A stretch of 35,900 nt of DNA from Moraxella lacunata (GTDB taxonomy: Bacteria > Pseudomonadota > Gammaproteobacteria > Pseudomonadales > Moraxellaceae). The notes under the pieces were generated by a model that saw only the letters and a list, made by a program, of their open reading frames with translations, did not search any database and was not told the DNA's origin. The stretch lies in the NCBI RefSeq assembly GCF_002027545.1, contig NZ_MXAN01000046.1, positions 1 through 35,900 on the forward strand. The letters run 5' to 3'. Positions 1-7,927 of this stretch are shown here, piece by piece; the stretch's first letter is position 1, and each line of letters starts with the position of its first letter. Both the position numbers and the translations under genes were made by a program.

Positions 1-62
1 TTTGGAAAGAGGTCTAATGTTCGCCGTTGTACTGATATTTTGACATTGTTTTACTCCATAAA

Positions 63-87
63 AAGCCTAAGTTTTTGGCTTAGGCTT
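63..87 (-). terminator. Rho-independent terminator after the capsid gene
   Basis: A perfect 9-bp inverted repeat (AAGCCTAAG / CTTAGGCTT) with a 7-nt loop is followed on the minus strand by a short U-run. It lies just downstream of the major capsid stop codon. Bases 1-62 to its left show no gene. Confidence 0.8.
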
Positions 88-98
88 GTGTGATCGGG

Positions 99-1079
99 TT
101 ATTTTTTGACATCATAGTAACGCATACTGTCAATGCGTTTTAGCCAAACGCCTTGATACAGATAGCTACCAGGGACGTAAATATCCAAGTCTTTTGGCTG
201 GGCAGGTTGAAATTGCAACTCTTGGGGAATACGCATCTCAATGCAATTTGGGTCTTTACGATACGCCACGATACGGTCAGCGTCCGTGTCGCCACGCCCA
301 TTACCACGCTTATTCGCCACAATCTCAATGTTGCGACCTTCAAGCACCGCCTCATTGTTTTTCTTAACAAAATCAAGTAGCAAGGTTGGGTTGTTGTCGC
401 TTGTTACACGGCTAGACAGCACACGAGAGACAGACGTTGGCAAGATAATGGTATCAATATCAATGCCTGTTTCGTCCGACACGTCCAACGCATCAAAAAT
501 CATCGTGTTGAAAAAGTCCAGAATCTGTGTTGGCGTGGCATTTTCAAAATCAATGGTTTTGGCGGTTTTTGACACGCCTGTTTGGTTATAAAAACCATTT
601 AACCCTGTCTCAGGTTCGCCAAGCCATGCCACATTCGCCATGTGCTTTTCAAACGCCAAGCGTGCGGCGGCAATCTTATCTGCTTCCAATGATACGCCCA
701 TTGCCAAAGCCGTTGCCACTTCGTGAATGCTATACTGATAGCCGATTGCCCCTGCCTTGATGTCTAGGCTTACGGTGTCGTACAGCACTTCGGCAAGCGG
801 AATATCGCCACCTGTACCACTGTACGCCTTGCCAAGACCTACGCCTTGCTTACGTTGTAAGATATGAGACGTACCCACCACACCGCCAAAGTTATTTTTG
901 ACAGGGATATATTTGGCATAGCTCATCGCCTGTGTCATCTGTGGGGTCATCGCATTGATGTTTTCCACTTGTACAAACAGTTTTGCCAACGCATCAAGAT
1001 TGAACGCATCGCCCACTTGCGATTGGATATGACTTGCCACAGGGGTAAGTCGCATTTTCATTTGTTGGATTTTATCCAC
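99..1079 (-). CDS. Major capsid protein (DUF2184 family, HK97-like fold)
   Basis: This 326-aa protein resembles the DUF2184 major capsid family of siphoviruses, which builds the icosahedral shell. Supporting features are an N-terminal helical arm, a GVGLGKAYSGTGGDIP-type segment near residue 80, and a C-terminal stretch with PQELQFQPAQ and a Gly-Val-Trp motif, typical of the family. Length fits the family. It follows the cement protein gene by 2 nt and is the last gene before a strong terminator. No cleaved scaffold domain is visible, consistent with a separate protease/scaffold gene upstream. The family call rests on recalled motifs and gene order, not a search. Confidence 0.85.
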   Translation of the reverse strand: MDKIQQMKMRLTPVASHIQSQVGDAFNLDALAKLFVQVENINAMTPQMTQAMSYAKYIPVKNNFGGVVGTSHILQRKQGVGLGKAYSGTGGDIPLAEVLYDTVSLDIKAGAIGYQYSIHEVATALAMGVSLEADKIAAARLAFEKHMANVAWLGEPETGLNGFYNQTGVSKTAKTIDFENATPTQILDFFNTMIFDALDVSDETGIDIDTIILPTSVSRVLSSRVTSDNNPTLLLDFVKKNNEAVLEGRNIEIVANKRGNGRGDTDADRIVAYRKDPNCIEMRIPQELQFQPAQPKDLDIYVPGSYLYQGVWLKRIDSMRYYDVKK

Positions 1080-1081
1080 GG

Positions 1082-1540
1082 TTACACTCCCAAAATTTCA
1101 ACAATGGTTAGATTTTTTGTGCCAACGCTTGGGCTAGCAAATCGCAAGCCCTTTAATGGGGTATCGCTTGTGCTAAATTGCCCCTGTTCGCTTGCCCCAA
1201 CATCGCCTGTCAGTTCGCTCACAGCATCTTTGGCTTCGACCCAAATTTTACCCTTGACCATGACAGGCACGACATCGCCTTTTTGGTAAAATTCGCCATC
1301 AGCAGATTTGCCCGACTTGCCGATGTTGTGTAGCACCACCACGCCCACAAAGCCAGCGGTTGCATTTTGGACAGTGGTACAGCCCTTTTTGTCAGCAGTG
1401 AGATAAATGGGCGAGCCGTCCTTGACAGGATAAGTTGGCTCAACCATTAGGGGCAAACTAAGTACTTCTTCGGGGGCGGATTTGACACGTTGCCCTAGCA
1501 GGGCAATGGCGTTATCGCCTGTTAATGCTTGGTTAAACAT
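1082..1540 (-). CDS. Structural cement / capsid decoration protein
   Basis: A 152-aa protein beginning MFNQALTG, with a beta-rich sequence and many short Gly/Val/Lys turns. It lies between the protease/scaffold and major capsid genes, the usual place for head-stabilising cement proteins in this phage type (DUF2190/gp24-like). The start is set by a strong ribosome binding site, AAGGAG seven bases upstream; a longer frame opens 18 bases earlier but has no such site. It begins 2 nt after the upstream stop, so translation is probably coupled. In related phages such proteins bind the outer capsid. The exact family is inferred mainly from position. Confidence 0.65.
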   Translation of the reverse strand: MFNQALTGDNAIALLGQRVKSAPEEVLSLPLMVEPTYPVKDGSPIYLTADKKGCTTVQNATAGFVGVVVLHNIGKSGKSADGEFYQKGDVVPVMVKGKIWVEAKDAVSELTGDVGASEQGQFSTSDTPLKGLRFASPSVGTKNLTIVEILGV

Positions 1541-1542
1541 AA

Positions 1543-2688
1543 TTATTCTCCTTTCCACATGGCGGATTTATCAAAGGTTGTCTGGGGCTTTTTATCGCCC
1601 ACATTCATATCGGCAAGCAAGGTATCAGTTGCCACCGTTTGGCGGTCAGCTGTTGCCACCAGTGCTTTAAAGGCGGTGTCAATGTCCGCTTGGCTTGCCG
1701 TCTTGACATCGCCCACAATGGCTTTTACCAGCGTGTCATCTGCTTTCGCACTCACGATTTCACGTTTGATTTGCTCCACCGTTTTGCCGTCCGCCACGAT
1801 TTGCGGATTTAAGGCTTTGGCATCGTCAAGGGTTTTGACACGGTCAGCCACCAACTTTTCCACCTGCTCGGGTGTGATTTGATTGGCTTTTAGCGTGGTG
1901 TTTTCGTCAAGCAAGGCTTGTTTGTCCGCCACCAGCTTGTCAATCGTAGCTTGCATGGCTTTGTGTTCGCCAAGGCTAAATGCGGTATCGCCAATTTTAA
2001 TTTCGCCTTGTTGCAGGGCGGTCAATTCTGCCGTTTGATTGTTAATGGCTTGGGCAAGCGTACCATCGCCCACGTCAAATTCAAGGTTACCGATTTTTAC
2101 TTTCATAAAATCCTCACGGTTAAAGTTTAGGTTAAAATTACTGTCGCCAATATAGCAGTCCGACCCACAACGCCCCTCACGCACCACAGCGATGTGGTCG
2201 GCTTTCATGGCTTGCCACTTGCCGTGGTAGTTCTCGCCTGTGTCGGTTGTGCCGTCTGTCATGTCAAGGCTTGCCGAGTAGCCAAGCGATATTTGGCGGA
2301 CGTTGTCATACTCAATCGCTTCAATTGCCCAGTTGTCTTTGATAATCAAGTCCGCCACCAAATACCCATTTTCTTCACGCACATTTTTGGCGGTGCCGAT
2401 GACGTGTTGTCTATAATTGTTGGCGTTGATTTGGTTGCCGTCTGGGTGGTGCATGGTAACGTCCGCCCCCATAAAGCCGTCAATGACCTGCTCACTAAAC
2501 AGCACGTCAGCAGGGGTGTAGATATTGACAATATCGGTAGGCATAAAGCCATCCAACTCGCCAAGCTCGCCTGCATAATACTGCTTAACCATCGGCTTTG
2601 CCAAAGTTACGCCTTGGCAAATCATAAACCCTTGTGGGGTTTTGATGCGTTTTGTGGGTTTTAGGTCAATAATTTGAAAAAGTTTCAT
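1543..2688 (-). CDS. DUF2213 prohead protease / scaffold protein
   Basis: A 381-aa protein with two parts. Residues about 1-190 match the DUF2213 pattern, with HHPDG, a central ISLGYSA segment and a closing DHIAVVREGRCG motif. This family includes S78/U35-like head maturation proteases, and the conserved His and Ser fit a serine protease. Residues about 200-381 are charged and helical (predicted coiled coil), as expected of an internal scaffold removed during maturation. I chose the start at MKLFQ because the upstream 28 codons run through two terminator hairpins. The gene sits directly before cement and capsid genes. Confidence 0.75.
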   Translation of the reverse strand: MKLFQIIDLKPTKRIKTPQGFMICQGVTLAKPMVKQYYAGELGELDGFMPTDIVNIYTPADVLFSEQVIDGFMGADVTMHHPDGNQINANNYRQHVIGTAKNVREENGYLVADLIIKDNWAIEAIEYDNVRQISLGYSASLDMTDGTTDTGENYHGKWQAMKADHIAVVREGRCGSDCYIGDSNFNLNFNREDFMKVKIGNLEFDVGDGTLAQAINNQTAELTALQQGEIKIGDTAFSLGEHKAMQATIDKLVADKQALLDENTTLKANQITPEQVEKLVADRVKTLDDAKALNPQIVADGKTVEQIKREIVSAKADDTLVKAIVGDVKTASQADIDTAFKALVATADRQTVATDTLLADMNVGDKKPQTTFDKSAMWKGE

Positions 2689-2706
2689 CACCCATTTTCC
2701 AATAAA

Positions 2707-2730
2707 AAACCCAAGTAAAAACTTGGGTTT
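2707..2730 (-). terminator. Second of two tandem terminators after the MuF-toxin gene
   Basis: A 10-bp perfect stem (AAACCCAAGT / ACTTGGGTTT) with a 4-nt loop is followed by a U-run on the minus strand. It lies immediately upstream of the protease/scaffold start at 2688. Confidence 0.8.
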
Positions 2731-2742
2731 GCCAATAAAAAA

Positions 2743-2761
2743 AGCCCTGTATGACAGGGCT
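2743..2761 (-). terminator. First of two tandem terminators after the MuF-toxin gene
   Basis: An 8-bp stem (AGCCCTGT / ACAGGGCT) with a 3-nt loop is followed by seven U residues on the minus strand. It begins only four bases after the MuF-ART stop codon. Two terminators between head genes that should be coexpressed are unusual. Confidence 0.85.
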
Positions 2762-2764
2762 AAA

Positions 2765-4540
2765 TCAATCATCTAAGCGAATGTCGGAAATTTTACCAGT
2801 GCCTATACGCAAAGTTGCCACAGTACCAGCCACCTTATTTAAATGCGGGTCATCTGGAAAGTAAACGCTAACCTCCTGTTCAAAGCATTGGTTGGATTTA
2901 CTATCGCCAATATAAGAATGGTTAGGCTCGATAATTGATGTTAATTCAATCACGCCATTGCTATCTTGTTGCATAGAAACAACCTTACGAACTAAATTAT
3001 TTTGTAGTAGTATTTCTTGCTCATCATAATAATTTAATTCAGTAATGTCAATTCCTTTTACACCACTTTTGACAAGAGTTTTGTGAACAACTGGGATATT
3101 ACCATGCTTTACTGCTCCGATTGCAAACTGTTTTGCCAAATCAAGCTTGAGAGTGTTTGAATTGTAAGATTGTTCCACAAATTCAGGCGTACCCCCTTTA
3201 TTGAGTGTTTTCTCAATTAAAGAAACCTGTTCCTGTGGCAATCCAACGCCACGAAATAGCACAATCGGTTCTTTTATCACAGCCCTTTCATCAGAAAACA
3301 ATTGTTTTATTAAACTTTCTGCTTTATCAGTTGCATCTTTCATCTCAAGGCGTTTATCATCTGCCAAAAAGGGGTTTTTGCGATATCTATCCACCAAATA
3401 ACTACTGTCAATTGACCAATGATGAATTGCCCACGCTGGCGGAATTTCTTTACCTTCGGCAATCAGGCGTTTCATTAGTCTTTCTGACTTTCTCAAACCC
3501 ATAATACCACCCGTCCAACCTTTTGCACCATCTACTCCATGTGGCAAATCCAATCTCGTTAAATCGCCCATATTATCAGTGATTAAATTTGATGAGTTTG
3601 CCAAAACAGATTTAATGGCGGATTGTTGTTGTTTTAGGATTTTATCAATTTGGGAATTTAAATCCGCACCGCCCTTAACAGCTTCCTGCTCTGCCATCAC
3701 TTCCTCAGGCGATTTTCCGCCCAATAAATGCTCGGTATAAGGCTCTGCCACACAGCGACAGCGTATCGCTTGCCCTGCGTGTCCGTCATCTGGTGGATTG
3801 TCCCATGCGATGAGTTTATCGTCTCTTAGGCGGTGGTCATGGCGTACACGCTCATCACGGCTTGTCCGCCAAGTGTAATGCGTAATGCCTAGCCGTTGTT
3901 GGCGAATTTGCGACAATCGGCTGTTGATTTTGGCTAATTGGTCGGATGCTATCAGCTCGGCACGGTTTTTGGTGATATTGTGGATTTTTTGTAGTTCGTC
4001 TGCCAATGTCTTGTTTAGCTCGCCATTTTGTAAGCCTGTCAGCACCGCCAGCTCCACCCTGTCTAGGTATTGCTTAGGGATTGACTTAATCAAGGCAACG
4101 TTTGCCCCAATCGCTTCATTGACCGCTTCGGTCAGCTCTTCATCGTTCATTAGCCCCGTCAAATCAATGCCTGTTTGCTTAAATAGCATGTCCGACAACT
4201 GCTTATCGCTTGCCTTTTTTTGCTCGCCCACAATCTTTTTGGCGATTTGTTCGGCAAGGCTTGCCACCTTGTCTTTGATTTGTCCAGAAAAGTTGGCAAA
4301 AGCACTCATAAAGCGGTCAAATAAGCCGTCCGCCACCGCCACGCCATCGCCAATTTGTGGTGTCATGATGACATTAAGCTCATCAAGGGTCGCTTGGTGC
4401 ATTTCATCAATCAACCCATTTAGGGCGGTCAAATACAGTACTTCGGTTTTTTTTGACACAAAAATCGGACGGCTTTTGCCTTTACGACCTTTTTTATGGC
4501 GTGTCGCCTGTGTCAAAATCGGTTGCAATTGAGTCAGCAT
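2765..4540 (-). CDS. MuF-type minor head protein with C-terminal ADP-ribosyltransferase-like domain
   Basis: The first ~265 of 591 residues form a phage head morphogenesis (MuF/SPP1 gp7) domain. It ends in the classic run W224-RTSRDERVRHDHRLRDDK-LIAWDNPP and CRC (261-263), and probably sits at the portal vertex and is ejected with the DNA. After a linker (~266-323), residues ~324-591 resemble an R-S-E class ADP-ribosyltransferase: R430 in LFRG, a Ser/Thr strand at 458-463 (SYNSNT) and an E-x-E pair E507/E509 in DEQEILL. MuF proteins carrying C-terminal toxins are a known polymorphic toxin class. The start has GGAG seven bases upstream and overlaps the portal gene by 47 nt. No immunity gene follows. 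The MuF part is confident; the catalytic call is inferred from motifs. Confidence 0.8.
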   Translation of the reverse strand: MLTQLQPILTQATRHKKGRKGKSRPIFVSKKTEVLYLTALNGLIDEMHQATLDELNVIMTPQIGDGVAVADGLFDRFMSAFANFSGQIKDKVASLAEQIAKKIVGEQKKASDKQLSDMLFKQTGIDLTGLMNDEELTEAVNEAIGANVALIKSIPKQYLDRVELAVLTGLQNGELNKTLADELQKIHNITKNRAELIASDQLAKINSRLSQIRQQRLGITHYTWRTSRDERVRHDHRLRDDKLIAWDNPPDDGHAGQAIRCRCVAEPYTEHLLGGKSPEEVMAEQEAVKGGADLNSQIDKILKQQQSAIKSVLANSSNLITDNMGDLTRLDLPHGVDGAKGWTGGIMGLRKSERLMKRLIAEGKEIPPAWAIHHWSIDSSYLVDRYRKNPFLADDKRLEMKDATDKAESLIKQLFSDERAVIKEPIVLFRGVGLPQEQVSLIEKTLNKGGTPEFVEQSYNSNTLKLDLAKQFAIGAVKHGNIPVVHKTLVKSGVKGIDITELNYYDEQEILLQNNLVRKVVSMQQDSNGVIELTSIIEPNHSYIGDSKSNQCFEQEVSVYFPDDPHLNKVAGTVATLRIGTGKISDIRLDD

Positions 4541-5765
4541 TTAACCGCTCCAAAAGTTTGATATGAGTGTCATCAATCACGGTGTAGGTTTTTTCTTCCA
4601 CCAATTGCTTGGCGATTTGAGACTCTGTGATAATCCCCAATTCAAGGTAAATCTTGTGGCGTTCGGCGTGGTTTTTTTCCACTTCTGACAAGGTTTTTTC
4701 ATCAATCTGCCACAGTGGGTTAAAATGTAGCTCTGCTGTCAGCCCCAAATACCCACACACAATGTCCAATAAATCATCAAACAACGGCTTTAAATACAAG
4801 CTCTGATAGCTTGCCACCGTGTCATAATAATTTGCCGTGTCGTGTTCGCCTGTGGCGTTCATGCCAGCAGGGGATTGACCGAACAAAATCGTATAAGGTA
4901 TGTCGCACGCCCCTGATGTTTGGATTGCAAATTCACGCATGAGTTCGGGCAGTCCACCAAAACTGTATGCCTTGCTATCGTACTCTTCTTCTTTGTCAAG
5001 GACAAGCATGCCGTTATTTGACTTCATCATATTGACCAGCGAAAACCGCTTAAAGGCGTTGTCGCTATTCATCTCAATCTGTGTTGCCAAATCAGGCGTT
5101 CGTATCACATCAATCTTGCTTTCATGGACAAGGCTTGATGCGTTGTTATTCACCCTTGCAAAACGCAACAGTTCGTCATAGACTTTTTGTAGCACCGACA
5201 CACCGTCCTGCCACTCAATAACAAGTACTCGGCTATGGTGTACCAAGCCCAAAGCCTGCTCCATATTTTGGATTTGATAAAACTTAGGCTTATCAAAAAA
5301 CCCACCTGCCTGTGAAGCAGGTAGATAGTCCGATGTTGGCGATAACTGCTTGACCGACAACGCCTTGATATAACTTAGCCCTTTGGCGGTGTTCAGCGGT
5401 TTGGTCAAATCATCGTTATCATGGCTAGCAAGTAAGATATACGCCTTACCATAAAGCCTTGCCCATGAGACTGCCTGTGCCAAATGCGTATCGGCTTTTA
5501 GCCGTTTTAGCTCGGCATTGAGTCGTGTCAATGATGACCCTGCAACACCTGTAAAATAATAGCCCTTACGGAACATATCTTGGGTTGGACGGTTGATAAT
5601 CTTGCCTGCCACCCAGTCGGATTGATAGATATTATCAAGCTCATACACCGATTTTGGCACAAAAAAAGCAAACCTATCATGGCTTGCTTTGTCTTGGTTT
5701 GTACCCATTTTTGATACCAAATTGACAAGGGTACTATCGGCAATTTTTAGTAATTGTTTTAGCAT
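4494..5765 (-). CDS. Portal protein (DUF1073 family)
   Basis: A 423-aa protein with the DUF1073 portal pattern: N-terminal YQSDWVAGKIINRPTQDMFRKG (about residues 48-69) and the signature GQSPAGMNATGEHDTANYYD near residues 295-315. Portal dodecamers form the DNA entry channel and dock the terminase. It starts one base into the terL stop codon (TAATG) and overlaps the MuF gene at its 3' end, so terS-terL-portal-MuF form a tightly coupled unit. Length is close to family norm. Some databases label this Pfam family with an anti-CBASS Acb1 name, but nothing here suggests that activity. Confidence 0.85.
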   Translation of the reverse strand: MLKQLLKIADSTLVNLVSKMGTNQDKASHDRFAFFVPKSVYELDNIYQSDWVAGKIINRPTQDMFRKGYYFTGVAGSSLTRLNAELKRLKADTHLAQAVSWARLYGKAYILLASHDNDDLTKPLNTAKGLSYIKALSVKQLSPTSDYLPASQAGGFFDKPKFYQIQNMEQALGLVHHSRVLVIEWQDGVSVLQKVYDELLRFARVNNNASSLVHESKIDVIRTPDLATQIEMNSDNAFKRFSLVNMMKSNNGMLVLDKEEEYDSKAYSFGGLPELMREFAIQTSGACDIPYTILFGQSPAGMNATGEHDTANYYDTVASYQSLYLKPLFDDLLDIVCGYLGLTAELHFNPLWQIDEKTLSEVEKNHAERHKIYLELGIITESQIAKQLVEEKTYTVIDDTHIKLLERLNADSIATDFDTGDTP

Positions 5766-6973
5766 TATTGCACCACATCAAAAACAGATTTACCACGCCC
5801 ACGGATAAGCGGTTCTAAGGCATAACGCAAGGCATCGGCATAATGGTTGTCCTTGTCATCAGGGACAGCGGTAATCTCGCCAAAGCGGTCTTTTTTAAAG
5901 CTGTACGCCACAAGTTCAGCACGGCAAGCGTCCGCCTGTGAGTGTATCACGATTTGGCGAAACCCTTGTAAGTAAGCGATACCGTCTTCAATAGACCCTT
6001 TCCACTTATGACAAGGCTTGATAAGTGGCACGCCTTCGCCCTTGACTTTGCTTATCGTCTCGGGGCGTGCGTTATCAGCACGACTGGTAAAAGTCGCAAT
6101 ATTAGGGGCGGATTTTAATAGCCATTCGGCGGTGTCGTTAAGTTCAAGCCCCACCTTGCTATTGGCGTGATAAATATACAGCACGTTGTCTTTGACATAG
6201 CACTCGACCACAGCGGTCGGGTCATTACTAAACCCCCAATCAACGCCAATCAACGGCTCGCCAAAGGTTTTGTCAAGGCTAAACTCATAACTGACAATCT
6301 TTTTGGCTAAGATACTGGCATCGGATATTTGCAAAAACTCGCCGTCCCAAATCCAGCGATACCGCCCCATGTCCCCCAATAAATCACGCCTGCGGACATT
6401 ATCCAGCGACTTAGGAAACCACGGATTATCCTGCCAACCGATTTTTATCACAAGTTTACTATCATGGGGCAATTCGACAAAAATTTGATAAGTGGGGTCA
6501 TCTTCAAAACGTGGGTTAAACACCACATAAATTCGTGTGTTGCCATAACGGGGCGTGGGCAGTAAAATATCCCAACTGCCCTGCGAGACGTTCTCGGCTT
6601 CGTCCACCAGCACCACTCGCAATCTGTCAATGGATTTAATGGCGGTTACGTTGTGTTTTAACCCTGCAAAAATAAACCTTGCCCCTGTTTTTTTGTTGGT
6701 AATTTCATGCTTAAAAATCTCAAAATCACCAAGCAAGCCCAGTCGCTCAATGGCACTCACCAACATAGAAAAAATACTGTCATTGATAGATTTTTGCACT
6801 TCACGGCAACACAGTATTACACCGTCATCAATGTAGCTTTCTAATATGCCAAGATTGGCTAGGGCTTGCGATTTTGCCCCACCCCGTCCGCCATACATGA
6901 CAATGGTGTCATAAATAGCCTGTGATAGGTTGTCAAAGGCAGGGGTTAAAACTTCTGGAAAATCAACATTCAT
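5765..6973 (-). CDS. Terminase large subunit (PBSX/Terminase_3-like)
   Basis: The 402-aa ATPase-nuclease packages the phage genome. Visible motifs are Walker A GGRGGAKS (28-35), Walker B VVLVDEAE (D124/E125), and the RuvC-like nuclease centre, with LIGVDWGFSND (D245) and a late acidic residue in HYADALRY (about 380). Its start overlaps the terS stop (ATGA) and its stop overlaps the portal start. Length and motif spacing match PBSX XtmB-like terminases. All expected catalytic residues are present, so it should be functional. Confidence 0.93.
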   Translation of the reverse strand: MNVDFPEVLTPAFDNLSQAIYDTIVMYGGRGGAKSQALANLGILESYIDDGVILCCREVQKSINDSIFSMLVSAIERLGLLGDFEIFKHEITNKKTGARFIFAGLKHNVTAIKSIDRLRVVLVDEAENVSQGSWDILLPTPRYGNTRIYVVFNPRFEDDPTYQIFVELPHDSKLVIKIGWQDNPWFPKSLDNVRRRDLLGDMGRYRWIWDGEFLQISDASILAKKIVSYEFSLDKTFGEPLIGVDWGFSNDPTAVVECYVKDNVLYIYHANSKVGLELNDTAEWLLKSAPNIATFTSRADNARPETISKVKGEGVPLIKPCHKWKGSIEDGIAYLQGFRQIVIHSQADACRAELVAYSFKKDRFGEITAVPDDKDNHYADALRYALEPLIRGRGKSVFDVVQ

Positions 6974-7464
6974 TTTGCTTTTACAGGATTTAATTGGAAA
7001 ACAGGCGGTGCATTGTTTTGGTTGTTAATCTGTATCGCCGTATCTGGATTTTTGCCTAGCACCGTCTCTTTATTTCTTGCCGTGATTTGACTGTGTTGGT
7101 TAAGCTGTGCCAAATCGTCAGCCATTTCAAGCAACTCATTGGCTCGTTGTTGGTTCTTTAAGGCACTATCAATAAACAGGTTCTCACGAGCGAGACGAAG
7201 TGCTACTTCGCTATCAATGCTTTTTTGAACAAGGGGTTCAAGTTGTTCAATTTGCTGTTCAGTTTTTTGTAACTCAATGATTGCATTAACTTTTTTTGTA
7301 ATTAACTGTTCATTTTTGCCCTGTTGCCATTGTTCATCATTGGCACGCTTGGAAATACTACCCCTGCTCATTCCATATTTTTTAACCAAATCAGAATAAG
7401 ACAAGCCGTGTATTTCATAATCCGCCCTTGCCAGCTCCCATTGTTTTGGCGTAAGTTTCGCCAT
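6970..7464 (-). CDS. Terminase small subunit
   Basis: A 164-aa protein with an N-terminal helix-turn-helix (KQWELARADYEIHGLSYSDLVKKYGMSRGSISKRANDE, about residues 7-45) followed by a long helical oligomerisation segment rich in Gln and Glu. This is the usual plan of XtmA-like small terminases, which bind the packaging site and recruit TerL. It directly precedes terL with an ATGA overlap and has AAGGAG seven bases upstream of its start. It heads the late head operon, and a terminator and non-coding stretch lie upstream. Confidence 0.85.
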   Translation of the reverse strand: MAKLTPKQWELARADYEIHGLSYSDLVKKYGMSRGSISKRANDEQWQQGKNEQLITKKVNAIIELQKTEQQIEQLEPLVQKSIDSEVALRLARENLFIDSALKNQQRANELLEMADDLAQLNQHSQITARNKETVLGKNPDTAIQINNQNNAPPVFQLNPVKAK

Positions 7465-7491
7465 GCTTACGCTCCTTTTAAAATAAAAAAG

Positions 7492-7509
7492 CCCCTGTCG
7501 GACATGGGG
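7492..7509 (-). terminator. Terminator or attenuator in the terS leader
   Basis: A stem (CCCC plus TGTC/GACA with a one-base bulge) is followed by a six-base U-run on the minus strand. It lies 20 bases upstream of the terS ribosome binding site, so late transcripts starting further upstream would have to read through it. Antitermination by a Q-like factor would fit. Confidence 0.6.
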
Positions 7510-7540
7510 AAACCGCTACTTACCAACCCTTTACCCACTT

Positions 7541-7631
7541 AATGCACAAAGACGGTAAGGGAGTGGCGTTCGTTCGTCAAATGGCGGTGCGACCAACTCA
7601 CCCAATCTGATGTTTTACGCTGTGGTGCATT
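7541..7631. other. Non-coding terS leader enclosed by an inverted repeat
   Basis: Between the terS leader terminator and the next hairpin there is no ORF with a ribosome binding site. A 7-bp inverted repeat (AATGCAC at 7541 / GTGCATT at 7625) closes a ~90-nt segment with a smaller internal stem (TGGCG/CGTCA). It could be a structured leader or part of the packaging site. No tRNA features are seen. Confidence 0.35.
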
Positions 7632-7660
7632 CTATCGGCGGTCAAGCGACAGGCAATAAA

Positions 7661-7681
7661 AACCGCCCAATAAGGACGGTT
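7661..7681 (-). terminator. Terminator after the 51-aa Acb2-like ORF
   Basis: On the minus strand an 8-bp stem (AACCGTCC / GGGCGGTT, one wobble) with loop TTATT is followed by a U-run. It lies six bases after the stop codon at 7687 and would end a transcript starting at the consensus promoter near 7950. Confidence 0.75.
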
Positions 7682-7686
7682 GGCAG

Positions 7687-7842
7687 TTATTTACGATTAT
7701 CAGCGTCTTTCAACCAAAGCAACGCAGTTTCAAAATGTGTGTTTGAAACCGCAATTTTGCGTGGGTCATAAAAACCGTCATTTTTGCAATAAGCAATAAG
7801 CTCACTGATTTTTTGTTCAAGTTCTCGGATTTGGTCTTGCAT
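7687..7842 (-). CDS. Small protein with Acb2/Tad1-like hairpin features (tentative)
   Basis: A 51-aa ORF with GGGAG six bases upstream of ATG; a longer frame reaches 8010 but has no supported start. It reads as two helices: MQDQIRELEQKISELIAYC, then DPRKIAVSNTHFETALLWL. The second helix recalls the 'lAi.kth.q.afmWl.rAi' pattern I remember from Acb2/Tad1-type phage proteins, which sequester cyclic (oligo)nucleotide signals of CBASS and Thoeris. The resemblance is short and the conserved C-terminal basic residues are only partly present. The gene has its own consensus promoter and terminator, like a phage moron. Function is a hypothesis. Confidence 0.45.
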   Translation of the reverse strand: MQDQIRELEQKISELIAYCKNDGFYDPRKIAVSNTHFETALLWLKDADNRK

Positions 7843-7857
7843 GAAATTCTCCCAAAC

Positions 7858-7882
7858 AAAAAAACCCCACCAAAAGGCAGGG
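7858..7882 (-). terminator. Leader hairpin 2 before the 51-aa ORF
   Basis: On the minus strand CCCTGCC / GGTGGGG (two G-U pairs) with a UUUU loop is followed by seven U residues that end just before the ribosome binding site of the ORF at 7842. It is a terminator-like attenuator candidate. Confidence 0.6.
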
Positions 7883-7885
7883 CTG

Positions 7886-7916
7886 AAAAAAACGGCTAAG
7901 TTTTCACACTTAACCG
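7886..7916 (-). terminator. Leader hairpin 1 before the 51-aa ORF
   Basis: On the minus strand CGGTTAAGT / ACTTAGCCG (one wobble) with a 6-nt loop is followed by seven U residues. It starts about five bases after the predicted transcription start, so it could end a ~35-nt RNA or terminate the upstream KilA-N transcript. Confidence 0.7.
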
Positions 7917-7927
7917 CATTTTGCCAA

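Noticed and set aside
153..760. Plus-strand ORFs opposite the capsid gene
   Set aside because: Overlapping frames without ribosome binding sites, opposite a well-supported capsid gene.
2194..2664. Plus-strand ORF of 156 aa opposite the DUF2213 gene
   Set aside because: Shadow of the head protein gene; Val/His-rich composition reflects the reverse strand of a coding region.
4494..5765. Portal gene as an anti-CBASS Acb1 nuclease
   Set aside because: Some databases give the DUF1073 family an Acb1 name, but this protein has the portal signature and position, and I see no paired H-x-T/S motifs of a 2H phosphodiesterase.
7541..7631. tRNA gene
   Set aside because: An inverted repeat of acceptor-stem length is present, but there is no T-loop consensus, no anticodon arm and no CCA context.
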